From: Streptomyces flavofungini
Lineage (GTDB): Bacteria > Actinomycetota > Actinomycetes > Streptomycetales > Streptomycetaceae
Assembly: GCF_030388665.1 (NCBI RefSeq)
Contig: NZ_CP128846.1
Coordinates: forward strand, 6,026,501-6,090,500
DNA: 64,000 nt
Direction of reading: 5' to 3'
Shown one piece after another: positions 33,096-41,050 of the stretch. A program made the position numbers and the translations under genes. Below the pieces are notes generated by a model. That model was given only the letters and a program-made list of their open reading frames with translations, was not told the DNA's origin and did not search any database. The stretch's first letter is position 1, and every line of letters starts with the position of its first letter.

Positions 33096-33851
33096 CTACG
33101 GCTGGGGCGTGCTGCCGGTCCGGGCGTCGAGGCGGGCCTGGAGGCCGTCGAGGATCGTCTCGACGCCGAAGGCGATCTTCGCGGTGCTCGGTGCGGCCCT
33201 GGGGGCGGCGTCCTCGGGGGCGGTGTCCGGCTCCGGCGCGTCCGGGGTCTCCGTGACGCGCGCCCGCGCCCCCGCCTCGATGCGGGCGCGCAGCCGGGGG
33301 AACTCCATCGCGACGCCGTTCGCCCACTCGACGACCTCCTTGACCCCCTGCTCCACGTCGCCGCCCTCGCGGCGGATCCGCGCCCGCATGGTGGCCGCTG
33401 CCGCGTCCTCCAGGGCCGTGCCGGTCACGAACGTCAGGAGCGTGGTCACGGCCCCGTCGAGCTCCTCGCCGGTCAGTCCGGCGGCTTCGAAGATCCGGTA
33501 GCAGTGGTCCTGGCGGCGTGCCGTCTCCGGGCCGTAGATCACGTGGGAGCCGCTGGCCGGCATCAGCCACTGGTGCCGGGTGAGCATCGCGTACCACTCG
33601 TGCGCGAAGGCGGTGGCCGCCGCCCGCCAGCCGATCGCGTCCGGGTCGGGCAGGCCCACCTCGCCCCACACGTGGTCGCCCGCCAGCGCGATGAGCTTGT
33701 CCTTGCTGCCGACGTGCCAGTACATCGCCGTGGCGGCCGAGCCCAGGTGGCGGCCCAGGCGCCGCATGCTCAGACCGTCGACGCCCTCCGCGTCGAGCAG
33801 CTCGATCGCGGCCTTGACGATCTGGTCACGGGTCAACGTCTCGCGTGGCAT
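33096..33851 (-). CDS. TetR-family transcriptional regulator
   Basis: 251 residues from ATG 33851 (MPRETLTRDQIVKAAIELLD). The HTH is at about residues 28-48 (LSMRRLGRHLGSAATAMYWHVGS-type), followed by a TetR C-terminal domain of the TetR_C_1 type (AFAHEWYAMLTRHQWL, GAVTTLLTFVTGTAL). The Pro/Ala/Glu-rich segment around residue 210 is low complexity. It is divergent from a two-gene ABC exporter, and palindromes in the gap match its expected operator type. It should repress both itself and the exporter until a drug-like ligand binds. Confidence 0.9.
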   Translation of the reverse strand: MPRETLTRDQIVKAAIELLDAEGVDGLSMRRLGRHLGSAATAMYWHVGSKDKLIALAGDHVWGEVGLPDPDAIGWRAAATAFAHEWYAMLTRHQWLMPASGSHVIYGPETARRQDHCYRIFEAAGLTGEELDGAVTTLLTFVTGTALEDAAAATMRARIRREGGDVEQGVKEVVEWANGVAMEFPRLRARIEAGARARVTETPDAPEPDTAPEDAAPRAAPSTAKIAFGVETILDGLQARLDARTGSTPQP

Positions 33852-33903
33852 GCGGCCAGGATAGCCGACCACTTGCACAGTGTTCAGGAAGCTCGGAGAA
33901 GTT

Positions 33904-33987
33904 CTTGCACGGCGTGCAAGTCGTCTTTTACAGTGTTCGAGCGCGGGGCTTGAACGCCGTGCAAGTTCGACTTGAACGCCGTACGAG
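33904..33987. promoter_or_regulatory. cluster of three TetR operators
   Basis: Three 17-base palindromes of one family: a perfect CTTGCACGGCGTGCAAG at 33904-33920, then CTTGAACGCCGTGCAAG at 33949-33965 and CTTGAACGCCGTACGAG at 33971-33987. The last two start 22 bases apart, two helical turns. A half-match, CTTGCACAGTGTTCAG, lies at 33872-33887 next to the regulator start. All sit between the divergent tetR-like gene and the exporter. Confidence 0.82.
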
Positions 33988-34003
33988 TCTGGAGTGATCG
34001 GGC

Positions 34004-34996
34004 ATGACCAGGAGCAGGAACATCCCGCGGGACGCCATGAGCGCGTCGGCGATCGAAGCCTCAGGGCTCGCCAAGTCCTACGGCGACAAGGTGGTGCTCG
34101 ACGGGGTCGACCTAGACGTCCCCCGGGGCACGGTCTTCTCGCTGCTCGGACCGAACGGCGCGGGCAAGACCACCACCGTGCAGATCCTGTCGACGCTGAT
34201 CACCGCGGACGCGGGCCGGGCACGCGTGGCGGGCCACGACGTCGCCGCCGACCCCGACGCCGTACGCCGCGCGATCGGCGTCACCGGTCAGTACGCGGCG
34301 GTGGACGCGCTCCTCACCGCCGAGGAGAACATGCTGATGATGGCCGACCTGCTGCACCTGCCCCGGAGCGAGGGCAGGCGGCGCGCGGCCGAACTGCTCG
34401 GCCGCTTCGGCCTCGCGGACGCCGCGAAGCAACTGCCCGGCACTTTCTCCGGAGGCATGCGGCGCAAGCTCGACCTCGCGATGACACTGGTCGGCGACCC
34501 GAGCGTCATCTTCCTCGACGAGCCGACGACGGGCCTCGACCCGCGCAGCCGCCGCACCATGTGGGACAGCGTCCGCGAACTCGTGGCGGACGGCACCACC
34601 ATCTTCCTCACCACGCAGTACCTGGAGGAGGCCGATCAGCTCGCCGACCGCGTCGCCGTCCTCGACGGCGGCCGGATCGTCGCCCAGGGCACGCCGGACG
34701 AGCTGAAGAGGCGCATCCCCGGCGGCCACATCCGCCTGGCGTTCGCCGACGCGGCGAGCATGGACGCCACCGCCGACCGCCTCGCCCTGGACACCGTCGT
34801 CCGCGACGCGGAGGCGCTGACCCTCCAGATCCCCAGTGACGGCGGCATCCCCGCCGTGCGCGCCGTGCTCGACGTCCTCGATGCCACGGGCGTCCCCGCC
34901 GAGCACCTGACCGTGCACACGCCCGCCCTCGACGACGTGTTCCTGATGCTGACGGGCGACACGTCCACCGACTCCCCGAAGGAGAGCGCCCGATGA
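34004..34996 (+). CDS. daunorubicin-resistance-type ABC transporter ATP-binding protein
   Basis: 330 residues from ATG 34004 with GGAG upstream; an internal ATG at 34037 is possible. Walker A LLGPNGAGKTT near residue 50, Q-loop GVTGQYAAVDALLTAEEN, signature LPGTFSGGMRRKLDLAMTL, Walker B VIFLDEPTTGLDPRSR and LTTQYLEEADQLADR. This is the DrrA/NodI class that drives drug export. The C-terminal 80 residues form the usual DrrA-type accessory domain. It is coupled to the downstream permease by ATGA and controlled by the divergent TetR protein. Confidence 0.92.
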   Translation: MTRSRNIPRDAMSASAIEASGLAKSYGDKVVLDGVDLDVPRGTVFSLLGPNGAGKTTTVQILSTLITADAGRARVAGHDVAADPDAVRRAIGVTGQYAAVDALLTAEENMLMMADLLHLPRSEGRRRAAELLGRFGLADAAKQLPGTFSGGMRRKLDLAMTLVGDPSVIFLDEPTTGLDPRSRRTMWDSVRELVADGTTIFLTTQYLEEADQLADRVAVLDGGRIVAQGTPDELKRRIPGGHIRLAFADAASMDATADRLALDTVVRDAEALTLQIPSDGGIPAVRAVLDVLDATGVPAEHLTVHTPALDDVFLMLTGDTSTDSPKESAR

Positions 34997-35817
34997 GCGC
35001 CACCTCGTACACCCCGGCCACCCCCGGCTCGCACGCGCTGCGCGACTCCCTGACGATGCTGCGCCGCAACCTCAAGCGCGCCCGACGCTATCCGTCCATG
35101 ACGCTCTCGGTCGTCGCCATGCCGATCCTGATGCTGCTCCTGTTCGTGTACGTCTTCGGCGGCGCGATCGGCGACGGCATGGGGCTGCCGGGCGGCGGCG
35201 CGGGCGGCCGTGGTGAGTACACCAACTACGTCACCCCGGGGATCGTCCTCATGGCGGTGACCGCGGGGGCGATCTCGACGGCCGTGTCGGTGTGCGGCGA
35301 CATGACCGAAGGCATCGTCAACCGCTTCCGCACGATGGCGATCTCCCGCAGTTCCGTCCTGACCGGGCACGTCGTCGGCAACGTCGTCCAGACCCTGGTC
35401 AGCCTGACGCTGGTGATCGGTGTGGCGCTCGCCGTGGGGTTCCGGCCGAACGCAGGACCGGTGGAGTGGGCCGCCGCCCTCGGCATCCTGGTGCTGCTCG
35501 CCTTCGCGCTGAGCTGGGTGTCGGCCGCCATGGGCCTGGGCGCCAGGACCGTCGAGGCGGCGAGCAACGCACCCGCGCCGCTGACCTTCCTGCCCTTCCT
35601 CGGCTCCGCCGTGGTCACCCCCGAGTCGATGCCGACGGGCCTGCGCTGGTTCGCCGAGTACCAGCCCTTCACGCCGATCAACGAGACGCTGCGCGGGCTG
35701 CTGCTCGGCACGGAGATCGGCGCCAGCGGCGCCCAGGCCCTGGCCTGGATCGCGGGCCTGACCCTGGTCGGCTTCCTCTGGGCCCGCGCGGTCTTCGGCC
35801 GGGCGGTCAAGCACTGA
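34993..35817 (+). CDS. ABC-2 type transporter permease (DrrB-like)
   Basis: 274 residues from ATG 34993, overlapping the ATPase stop. Six membrane segments in the ABC-2 pattern: LSVVAMPILMLLLFVYVFGG, YTNYVTPGIVLMAVTAG, GIVNRFRTMAISRSSVLTGHV (coupling region), LAFALSWVSAAMGLGA, FLPFLGSAVVTPESMPTGL and the final helix. It forms a drug or lipid exporter with the upstream ATPase. It converges with the PLP-enzyme gene that ends at 35849. Confidence 0.9.
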   Translation: MSATSYTPATPGSHALRDSLTMLRRNLKRARRYPSMTLSVVAMPILMLLLFVYVFGGAIGDGMGLPGGGAGGRGEYTNYVTPGIVLMAVTAGAISTAVSVCGDMTEGIVNRFRTMAISRSSVLTGHVVGNVVQTLVSLTLVIGVALAVGFRPNAGPVEWAAALGILVLLAFALSWVSAAMGLGARTVEAASNAPAPLTFLPFLGSAVVTPESMPTGLRWFAEYQPFTPINETLRGLLLGTEIGASGAQALAWIAGLTLVGFLWARAVFGRAVKH

Positions 35818-35848
35818 GAGCTCCCCGCCCCCGCCCGGCCGCGCGCCC

Positions 35849-37093
35849 TCACCCCCGGCGCAGCCGCCGCTCCACCGCGTCCCAGTCATCGGGGTCGACC
35901 ACCGCGGAAGGACCGGCGGTCAGGAGGCCCTGGTCCTTGAAGCCGCTGGACGTGGACACGCACACCACGGGGCCGTCCTCCCGGGCGCCGAGCCGCCGGA
36001 GCCCGGCGAGGCCCGCGGCGGCCGACAGCTCCGCCCAGATCCCGTTCCGTGCCAGCTCCGCGCGGGCCGCGGCCATCTCCTCGTCCGTGACGAGCAGGGC
36101 GGCCCCGTCGCTCTCGCGCAGGGCGACGACGCCGCGATACCCGCCGACGGGGCAGGCGATGGCGTACGCGGCGGTGGGCCCGAGCGGGACGTGCGCCGCG
36201 GGCACCCCGTCCCGCACGGCCGCGGCGAGCGGCCCTCCGGCGGCGGGCTCGCACCCGTAGAGCCGGGGCACCCGCTCCGCGTGCCCGAGCCGCACCAGCT
36301 CGGCGAACCCCTTCCAGATGCCGAACAGCATCTCTCCGTAGCCGGTGGGCACGAACACCGCGCGCGGGACGACGCCGAGGTCGGTGAAGATCTCGTAGGC
36401 GAGGGTCTTGTAGCCCTCGGGCCCGAAGCCGTGCCCGGTGTGCGCGGCGGGCGTGAGGTTGCTGACGGGGTGGTAGCCGGTCCGCTCGACGATCCGGCGC
36501 AGCAGCGGCCACCGCGCCTCCGTGGGCACCGGCAGGACGGCGGCCCCGTACCCGCGCAGGAAGGCGTCGACGGCGGGCGGCACCTCCGCCGAGGTCACGA
36601 CGGCGCACCGCAGCCCGGCCCGCGCCGCGTACGCCGCCGCCGACGCGCCGTGGTTGCCGGACGAGGCGACGACGACGCCCGGCGCGCCCGCGCCGACGGC
36701 CGCGCTCACCGTGACCCGGTTCAGCCGGTCCTTGTGGCTCCAGGTCGGATTGCGGGACTCGTCCTTGACCCACACGCCGTCCCCGAGCGGGACGAGGGGC
36801 GTGCCGCCCTCGGCGAGGCCCGGCGCGTGCAGCGGGGGCAGCAGCTCCGCCCAGCGCTCGTGGCCGCGCGGCCGGTCCGCCGCCGTGGCCAGGTAGTCGG
36901 CGGGCACCTTGTCGTAGGCGTAGTCGACCTCTACGGGGTACGCGACGGACTCCGTGCTCGTGACCGGGCAGCCCTCGGTGAGCGGCGGCCACAGCGGGTA
37001 CCGGACGTCGGGGTCGCCGAGCGAGCGCTGGCCGAGGGCGAGGGAATCCGCGGGGGCGGCGGGCGTCCCGGAGGGCACGGGCGGAGGTGTCAT
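35849..37093 (-). CDS. PLP-dependent fold-type II enzyme, threonine synthase-like
   Basis: 414 residues from ATG 37093. Motifs of the tryptophan-synthase-beta fold: EGGTPLVPLGDGVWVKDESRNPTWSHKDR-type segment with the PLP lysine in WSHKDR, VVVASSGNHGASAAAYAAR (substrate loop SSGNHG), and FVPTGYGEMLFGIWKGF (the phosphate-binding loop is changed to PTGYGE). A threonine synthase, cysteate synthase or diaminopropionate ammonia-lyase relative is possible; the substrate is not clear. It is convergent with the exporter and divergent from the hydrolase-ABC fusion gene. Confidence 0.78.
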   Translation of the reverse strand: MTPPPVPSGTPAAPADSLALGQRSLGDPDVRYPLWPPLTEGCPVTSTESVAYPVEVDYAYDKVPADYLATAADRPRGHERWAELLPPLHAPGLAEGGTPLVPLGDGVWVKDESRNPTWSHKDRLNRVTVSAAVGAGAPGVVVASSGNHGASAAAYAARAGLRCAVVTSAEVPPAVDAFLRGYGAAVLPVPTEARWPLLRRIVERTGYHPVSNLTPAAHTGHGFGPEGYKTLAYEIFTDLGVVPRAVFVPTGYGEMLFGIWKGFAELVRLGHAERVPRLYGCEPAAGGPLAAAVRDGVPAAHVPLGPTAAYAIACPVGGYRGVVALRESDGAALLVTDEEMAAARAELARNGIWAELSAAAGLAGLRRLGAREDGPVVCVSTSSGFKDQGLLTAGPSAVVDPDDWDAVERRLRRG

Positions 37094-37250
37094 GGGTCAA
37101 CAGGGTAGGCGCCCCTGACAGTTGGACGGCAGGGGCCGCGCCCTACCGCGTCGGCGGTACGCCGGTGCCCCGCCGTACTTCCCGGGGAGGCGCCCGGGTT
37201 CCGACCAGCGGGGGCATTGGTTGTCGGCGGGCCCCCGTACGGTTGACGCC

Positions 37251-39965
37251 ATGGATCTACGACGGCCCAAGGCCGGAGCCTGGAAGGCCGCGCTGCGCGG
37301 GCCGCGGCGGCTGTTCGCCGCCGCGGCCGCCGTGGTGCTGCTCGCCGGAGCGGGAACGTGGACTGCGCTGGCGTCGGACGAGGAACCGGGCGTGCGGCGC
37401 TCGGACCGGATGCTCGCCATGGGCAGGGCGGCCGACGGCCAGGAGGTGCGGATCGACACGTCGTACTTCACGGCGGGCGACCCCGGCACCAAGCGGCCCG
37501 CCGTCCTGATCGGGCACGGCTTCGGCGGCAGCAAGAGCGACGTGCGCGACCAGGCCGAGAAGCTGGCCCGCGAGGGCTACGCGGTCCTGACGTGGTCCGC
37601 GCGCGGCTTCGGCAGGTCCACCGGACGGATCGGCCTGAACGACCCCGAGGGCGAGGTCGCCGACGTCTCCCGCCTCATCGACTGGCTGGCCAAGCGCCCC
37701 GAGGTGCGCCTCGACAAGGCGGGCGACCCGCGCGTCGGTGTCACCGGCGCGTCGTACGGCGGCGCGGCCGCCCTGCTCGCCGCCGGACACGACCAGCGGG
37801 TCGACGCCATCGCCCCGGTCATCACGTACTGGAACCTGGCGGACGCGCTGTTCCCCCGCGGCGTCTTCAAGAAGCTCTGGGCCGGGATGTTCCTCAGCGC
37901 GGGCGGCGGCTGCGACCGGTTCGAGAAGCGGCTGTGCGAGATGTACGACCGCGTGGCGGTGGCCGGGAAGCCGGACGCGAAGGCCCGTGAGCTGCTGTCC
38001 GAGCGCAGCCCCTCCGCCGTCGGCGATCGCATCAAGGTGCCCGCCCTGATCGTGCAGGGCCAGACCGACTCGCTGTTCACCCTCGACCAGTCCGACGCCA
38101 TGGCCCGGGCGATCCGCGGCAACCACGCCCCCGTGTCGGTCGACTGGATCGCGGGCGGGCACGACGGCGGCGACATGGAGACCGACCGGGTCGCGTCCCG
38201 CGTCGGGACCTGGTTCGACCGCTATCTCAAGGACGACAAGAGCGTCGACACCGGGCCCGCCTTCCGCGTCACGCGCACCGGAGGCATCGACTCCACCGAC
38301 GGCGCGGCCACCCTGCGCGGCGCGAGCGGCGACCGCTACCCGGGCCTGGCGAGCGGCGTGCGCGAAGTGCCCCTCGCCGGACGCCCGCAGACCTTCGACA
38401 ACCCCGCGGGCGCCTCGCCGCCCGCCGTGTCCTCCCTGCCCGGCATCGGCTCGGCGGCCGGTGGCGGCGGCAGGGGCGGCGGTCTCGCCCAGCTCTCCTC
38501 GCTCGGCATCGGCGTCTCCCTCGACTTCCCCGGCCAGTACGCGGCCTTCGAGTCGAAGCCGGTCTCCGGCGACCTGCGCGTCACCGGCACCCCCACCGTG
38601 CGGGCGCACGTGAAGTCCGACAGCGAGGACACGGTCCTGTTCGGGAAGGTGTACGACGTCGGGCCCGGCGGCGACCAGCGCGTCCTGCCCGCCCAACTCG
38701 TCGCCCCCGTGCGCGTGGAGGGCGCCGTGGACGGCGTGGACGTCGACCTGACGCTGCCCGCCGTCGACCACGAGCTGAAGAAGGGCCACCGGCTGCGCCT
38801 CGTGCTCGCCTCGACCGACCTCGGCTACGCCTCACCGGCCCGCCCGGCCGCGTACACGGTGTCGTTGAAGAGCGGCCTGAAGGTCCCGACCGCCCCCGGC
38901 GTGGAGACCGCCGCCGCGCCGCTGCCCGCCTGGGTGTGGTGGCTGCCGATCACCGGCGCCGCGCTCGCGGTGGCCCTGCTCGTCCTCGGCCGCAGGCGCA
39001 CCACGGCGCCCGCGCCCGACCCGGCGCTCGCCGAAGTCCCCCTGCAGATCACGGACCTGAGCAAGCGGTACGCGAAGTCCACCGACCGGTACGCGGTCAA
39101 GGACCTCTCCTTCCGCGTCGAGAAGGGCCAGGTCCTCGGCCTCCTCGGGCCGAACGGCGCGGGCAAGACGACGACCCTGCGCATGCTCATGGGCCTCATC
39201 CGCCCCGACGCGGGCGAGATCCGCGTCTTCGGCCGCGCGATCCGGCCCGGCGCGCCCGTCCTGTCCCGGGTCGGCGCGTTCGTCGAGGGCGCCGGCTTCC
39301 TGCCGCACCTCTCGGGCCGGGAGAACCTGGAGCTGTACTGGGCGGCCACCGGCCGCCCCGCCGCCGACGCCCACCTCGACGAGGCCCTGGAGATCGCCGG
39401 GCTCGGCGACGCCCTGGCCCGCGCCGTGCGTACGTACTCCCAGGGCATGCGCCAGCGCCTCGCCATCGCCCAGGCCATGCTCGGCCTGCCGGACCTGCTC
39501 ATCCTCGACGAGCCGACCAACGGCCTCGACCCGCCCCAGATCCGCGAGATGCGCGAGGTGATGATCCGGTACGCCGAGGGCGGGCGCACCGTCATCGTCT
39601 CCAGCCACCTCCTCGCCGAGGTCGAGCAGTCCTGCACGCACCTGGTCGTCATGGACCGCGGCCGCCTCGTCCAGGCGGGCCCCGTCGACGAGATCGTCGG
39701 CTCCGGGGACACCCTCCTGGTCGGCCTCGCCGCCGACATCGCGGACCCGCTGGTGGAGAAGGTGGCGTCGCTGCCGGGCGTGGCGTCGGCGACGCGTGCC
39801 GAGGGCGGGCTCCTGGTCCGCCTCGAAGGACCGGGCACCGGGGACGGCTCCCCGGCGTCCCGGCTGCTCGTCGAACTCGTCCGCCTCGAAGTCCCCGTCG
39901 AGTCCGTCGGACCGCACCGTCGCCTGGAGGACGCGTTCCTGACCCTGATCGGAGGCACCGCATGA
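37251..39965 (+). CDS. exported alpha/beta-hydrolase fused to ABC transporter ATPase
   Basis: 904 residues from ATG 37251. Residues 20-42 form a signal anchor. Residues 60-330 are an S15/CocE-type alpha/beta hydrolase: IGHGFGGSK (oxyanion), nucleophile GASYGG (Ser168), and a catalytic His in AGGHDGGD near 305. Residues 340-550 resemble the X-Pro dipeptidyl-peptidase C-terminal beta domain (LDFPGQYAAFESKPVSGDLRV, LRLVLASTDLGY). A second membrane helix (WVWWLPITGAALAVALLVLG, about 561-580) leads to a full ABC ATPase: LLGPNGAGKTT at about 631, YSQGMRQRLAIAQA, LLILDEPTNGLDPP. The topology implies an extracellular hydrolase tied to a cytoplasmic ATPase. The permease gene follows with an ATGA overlap. 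Confidence 0.9.
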   Translation: MDLRRPKAGAWKAALRGPRRLFAAAAAVVLLAGAGTWTALASDEEPGVRRSDRMLAMGRAADGQEVRIDTSYFTAGDPGTKRPAVLIGHGFGGSKSDVRDQAEKLAREGYAVLTWSARGFGRSTGRIGLNDPEGEVADVSRLIDWLAKRPEVRLDKAGDPRVGVTGASYGGAAALLAAGHDQRVDAIAPVITYWNLADALFPRGVFKKLWAGMFLSAGGGCDRFEKRLCEMYDRVAVAGKPDAKARELLSERSPSAVGDRIKVPALIVQGQTDSLFTLDQSDAMARAIRGNHAPVSVDWIAGGHDGGDMETDRVASRVGTWFDRYLKDDKSVDTGPAFRVTRTGGIDSTDGAATLRGASGDRYPGLASGVREVPLAGRPQTFDNPAGASPPAVSSLPGIGSAAGGGGRGGGLAQLSSLGIGVSLDFPGQYAAFESKPVSGDLRVTGTPTVRAHVKSDSEDTVLFGKVYDVGPGGDQRVLPAQLVAPVRVEGAVDGVDVDLTLPAVDHELKKGHRLRLVLASTDLGYASPARPAAYTVSLKSGLKVPTAPGVETAAAPLPAWVWWLPITGAALAVALLVLGRRRTTAPAPDPALAEVPLQITDLSKRYAKSTDRYAVKDLSFRVEKGQVLGLLGPNGAGKTTTLRMLMGLIRPDAGEIRVFGRAIRPGAPVLSRVGAFVEGAGFLPHLSGRENLELYWAATGRPAADAHLDEALEIAGLGDALARAVRTYSQGMRQRLAIAQAMLGLPDLLILDEPTNGLDPPQIREMREVMIRYAEGGRTVIVSSHLLAEVEQSCTHLVVMDRGRLVQAGPVDEIVGSGDTLLVGLAADIADPLVEKVASLPGVASATRAEGGLLVRLEGPGTGDGSPASRLLVELVRLEVPVESVGPHRRLEDAFLTLIGGTA

Positions 39966-40900
39966 CGGCGACCGAGAGCACCCCGGACGCGCCGGACGCG
40001 GGCGTGGTGACCGCGCTCGACCCGGCGGCCGCCGCCCCCGGGGACGGCCCCGCCGAGCGCGCCACCGCGCCCGGGTACCGCGCCGGGCGCACCCTGCCCC
40101 TGCGCGTCGAGGCGATCCGCCAGCTCAAGCGGCGGCGCACCCTGGTGATGGGCGGCATCCTCGCCCTGCTGCCGTTCGTGCTGTGGATCGCCTTCACCGT
40201 CGCCGGATCACCGGGCGGCCGGAACGACCAGGTCACCCTCATGGACACGGCCACGGCGTCCGGCGTGAACTTCGCCGCGACCTGCCTGTTCGTGTCCGCC
40301 GGGTTCCTGCTCGTGATCCCCGTGGCGCTGTTCTGCGGGGACACCGTCGCCTCCGAGGCGGGCTGGTCGAGCCTGCGCTATCTGCTCGCGGCGCCCGTGC
40401 CGCGCGCCCGGCTGCTGTGGTCCAAGCTCGCCGTGGCGCTCGGCCTGAGCGCCGCCGCGATGCTGCTGCTCCCGGTGGTCGCGCTCGCGGTCGGCGCGGC
40501 GGCGTACGGCTGGGGGCCGCTGGAGATCCCGACCGGCGGCACGCTCGACGCGGGCACGGCCGTCCAGCGCCTCGCGATCGTCGTGGCGTACGTCTTCGTG
40601 TCCCAACTGGTCACGGCGGGCCTCGCCTTCTGGCTCTCGACCAAGACCGACGCCCCGCTCGGCGCGGTCGGCGGCGCCGTCGGCCTCACCATCGCCGGGA
40701 ACGTCCTGGACGCCGTGACGGCCCTCGGCAGCTGGCGCGACTTCCTGCCCGCGCACTGGCAGTTCGCCTGGGCGGACGTGTTCCAGCCGACACCGGAGTG
40801 GGGCGGCATGATCCAGGGCTCGGCGATCTCGGTGACGTACGCCCTGGTGCTGTTCGCGCTCGCGTTCCGGGGGTTCTCGCGGAAGGACGTGGTGTCGTAG
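39962..40900 (+). CDS. ABC transporter permease
   Basis: 312 residues from ATG 39962, overlapping the fusion gene stop. A cytoplasmic N-terminus of about 60 residues, then six membrane segments: LVMGGILALLPFVLWIAFTV, FAATCLFVSAGFLLVIPVALF, GWSSLRYLLAAPVPRARLLWSK (conserved coupling segment of this class), the Ala-rich LLLPVVALAVGAAAYGW, VAYVFVSQLVTAGLAFWL and the last helix before FSRKDVVS. It forms one transporter with the ATPase domain of the upstream fusion protein. The exported substrate is unknown; the hydrolase suggests peptides or acylated products. Confidence 0.86.
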   Translation: MTATESTPDAPDAGVVTALDPAAAAPGDGPAERATAPGYRAGRTLPLRVEAIRQLKRRRTLVMGGILALLPFVLWIAFTVAGSPGGRNDQVTLMDTATASGVNFAATCLFVSAGFLLVIPVALFCGDTVASEAGWSSLRYLLAAPVPRARLLWSKLAVALGLSAAAMLLLPVVALAVGAAAYGWGPLEIPTGGTLDAGTAVQRLAIVVAYVFVSQLVTAGLAFWLSTKTDAPLGAVGGAVGLTIAGNVLDAVTALGSWRDFLPAHWQFAWADVFQPTPEWGGMIQGSAISVTYALVLFALAFRGFSRKDVVS

Positions 40901-41050
40901 GGGGGGGCAGCCGGGCCACGGTGGCGGAGCCCCGACTTCCGCTCACCGTGGCCGACTTGAGACCCTTCCGCAACGTACGGGACCGATCGTCCTCGGCCCC
41001 CCGGCCGTCACAGGCATGAACGCCGACGAGACGAACCGGGGGGCCGACCC

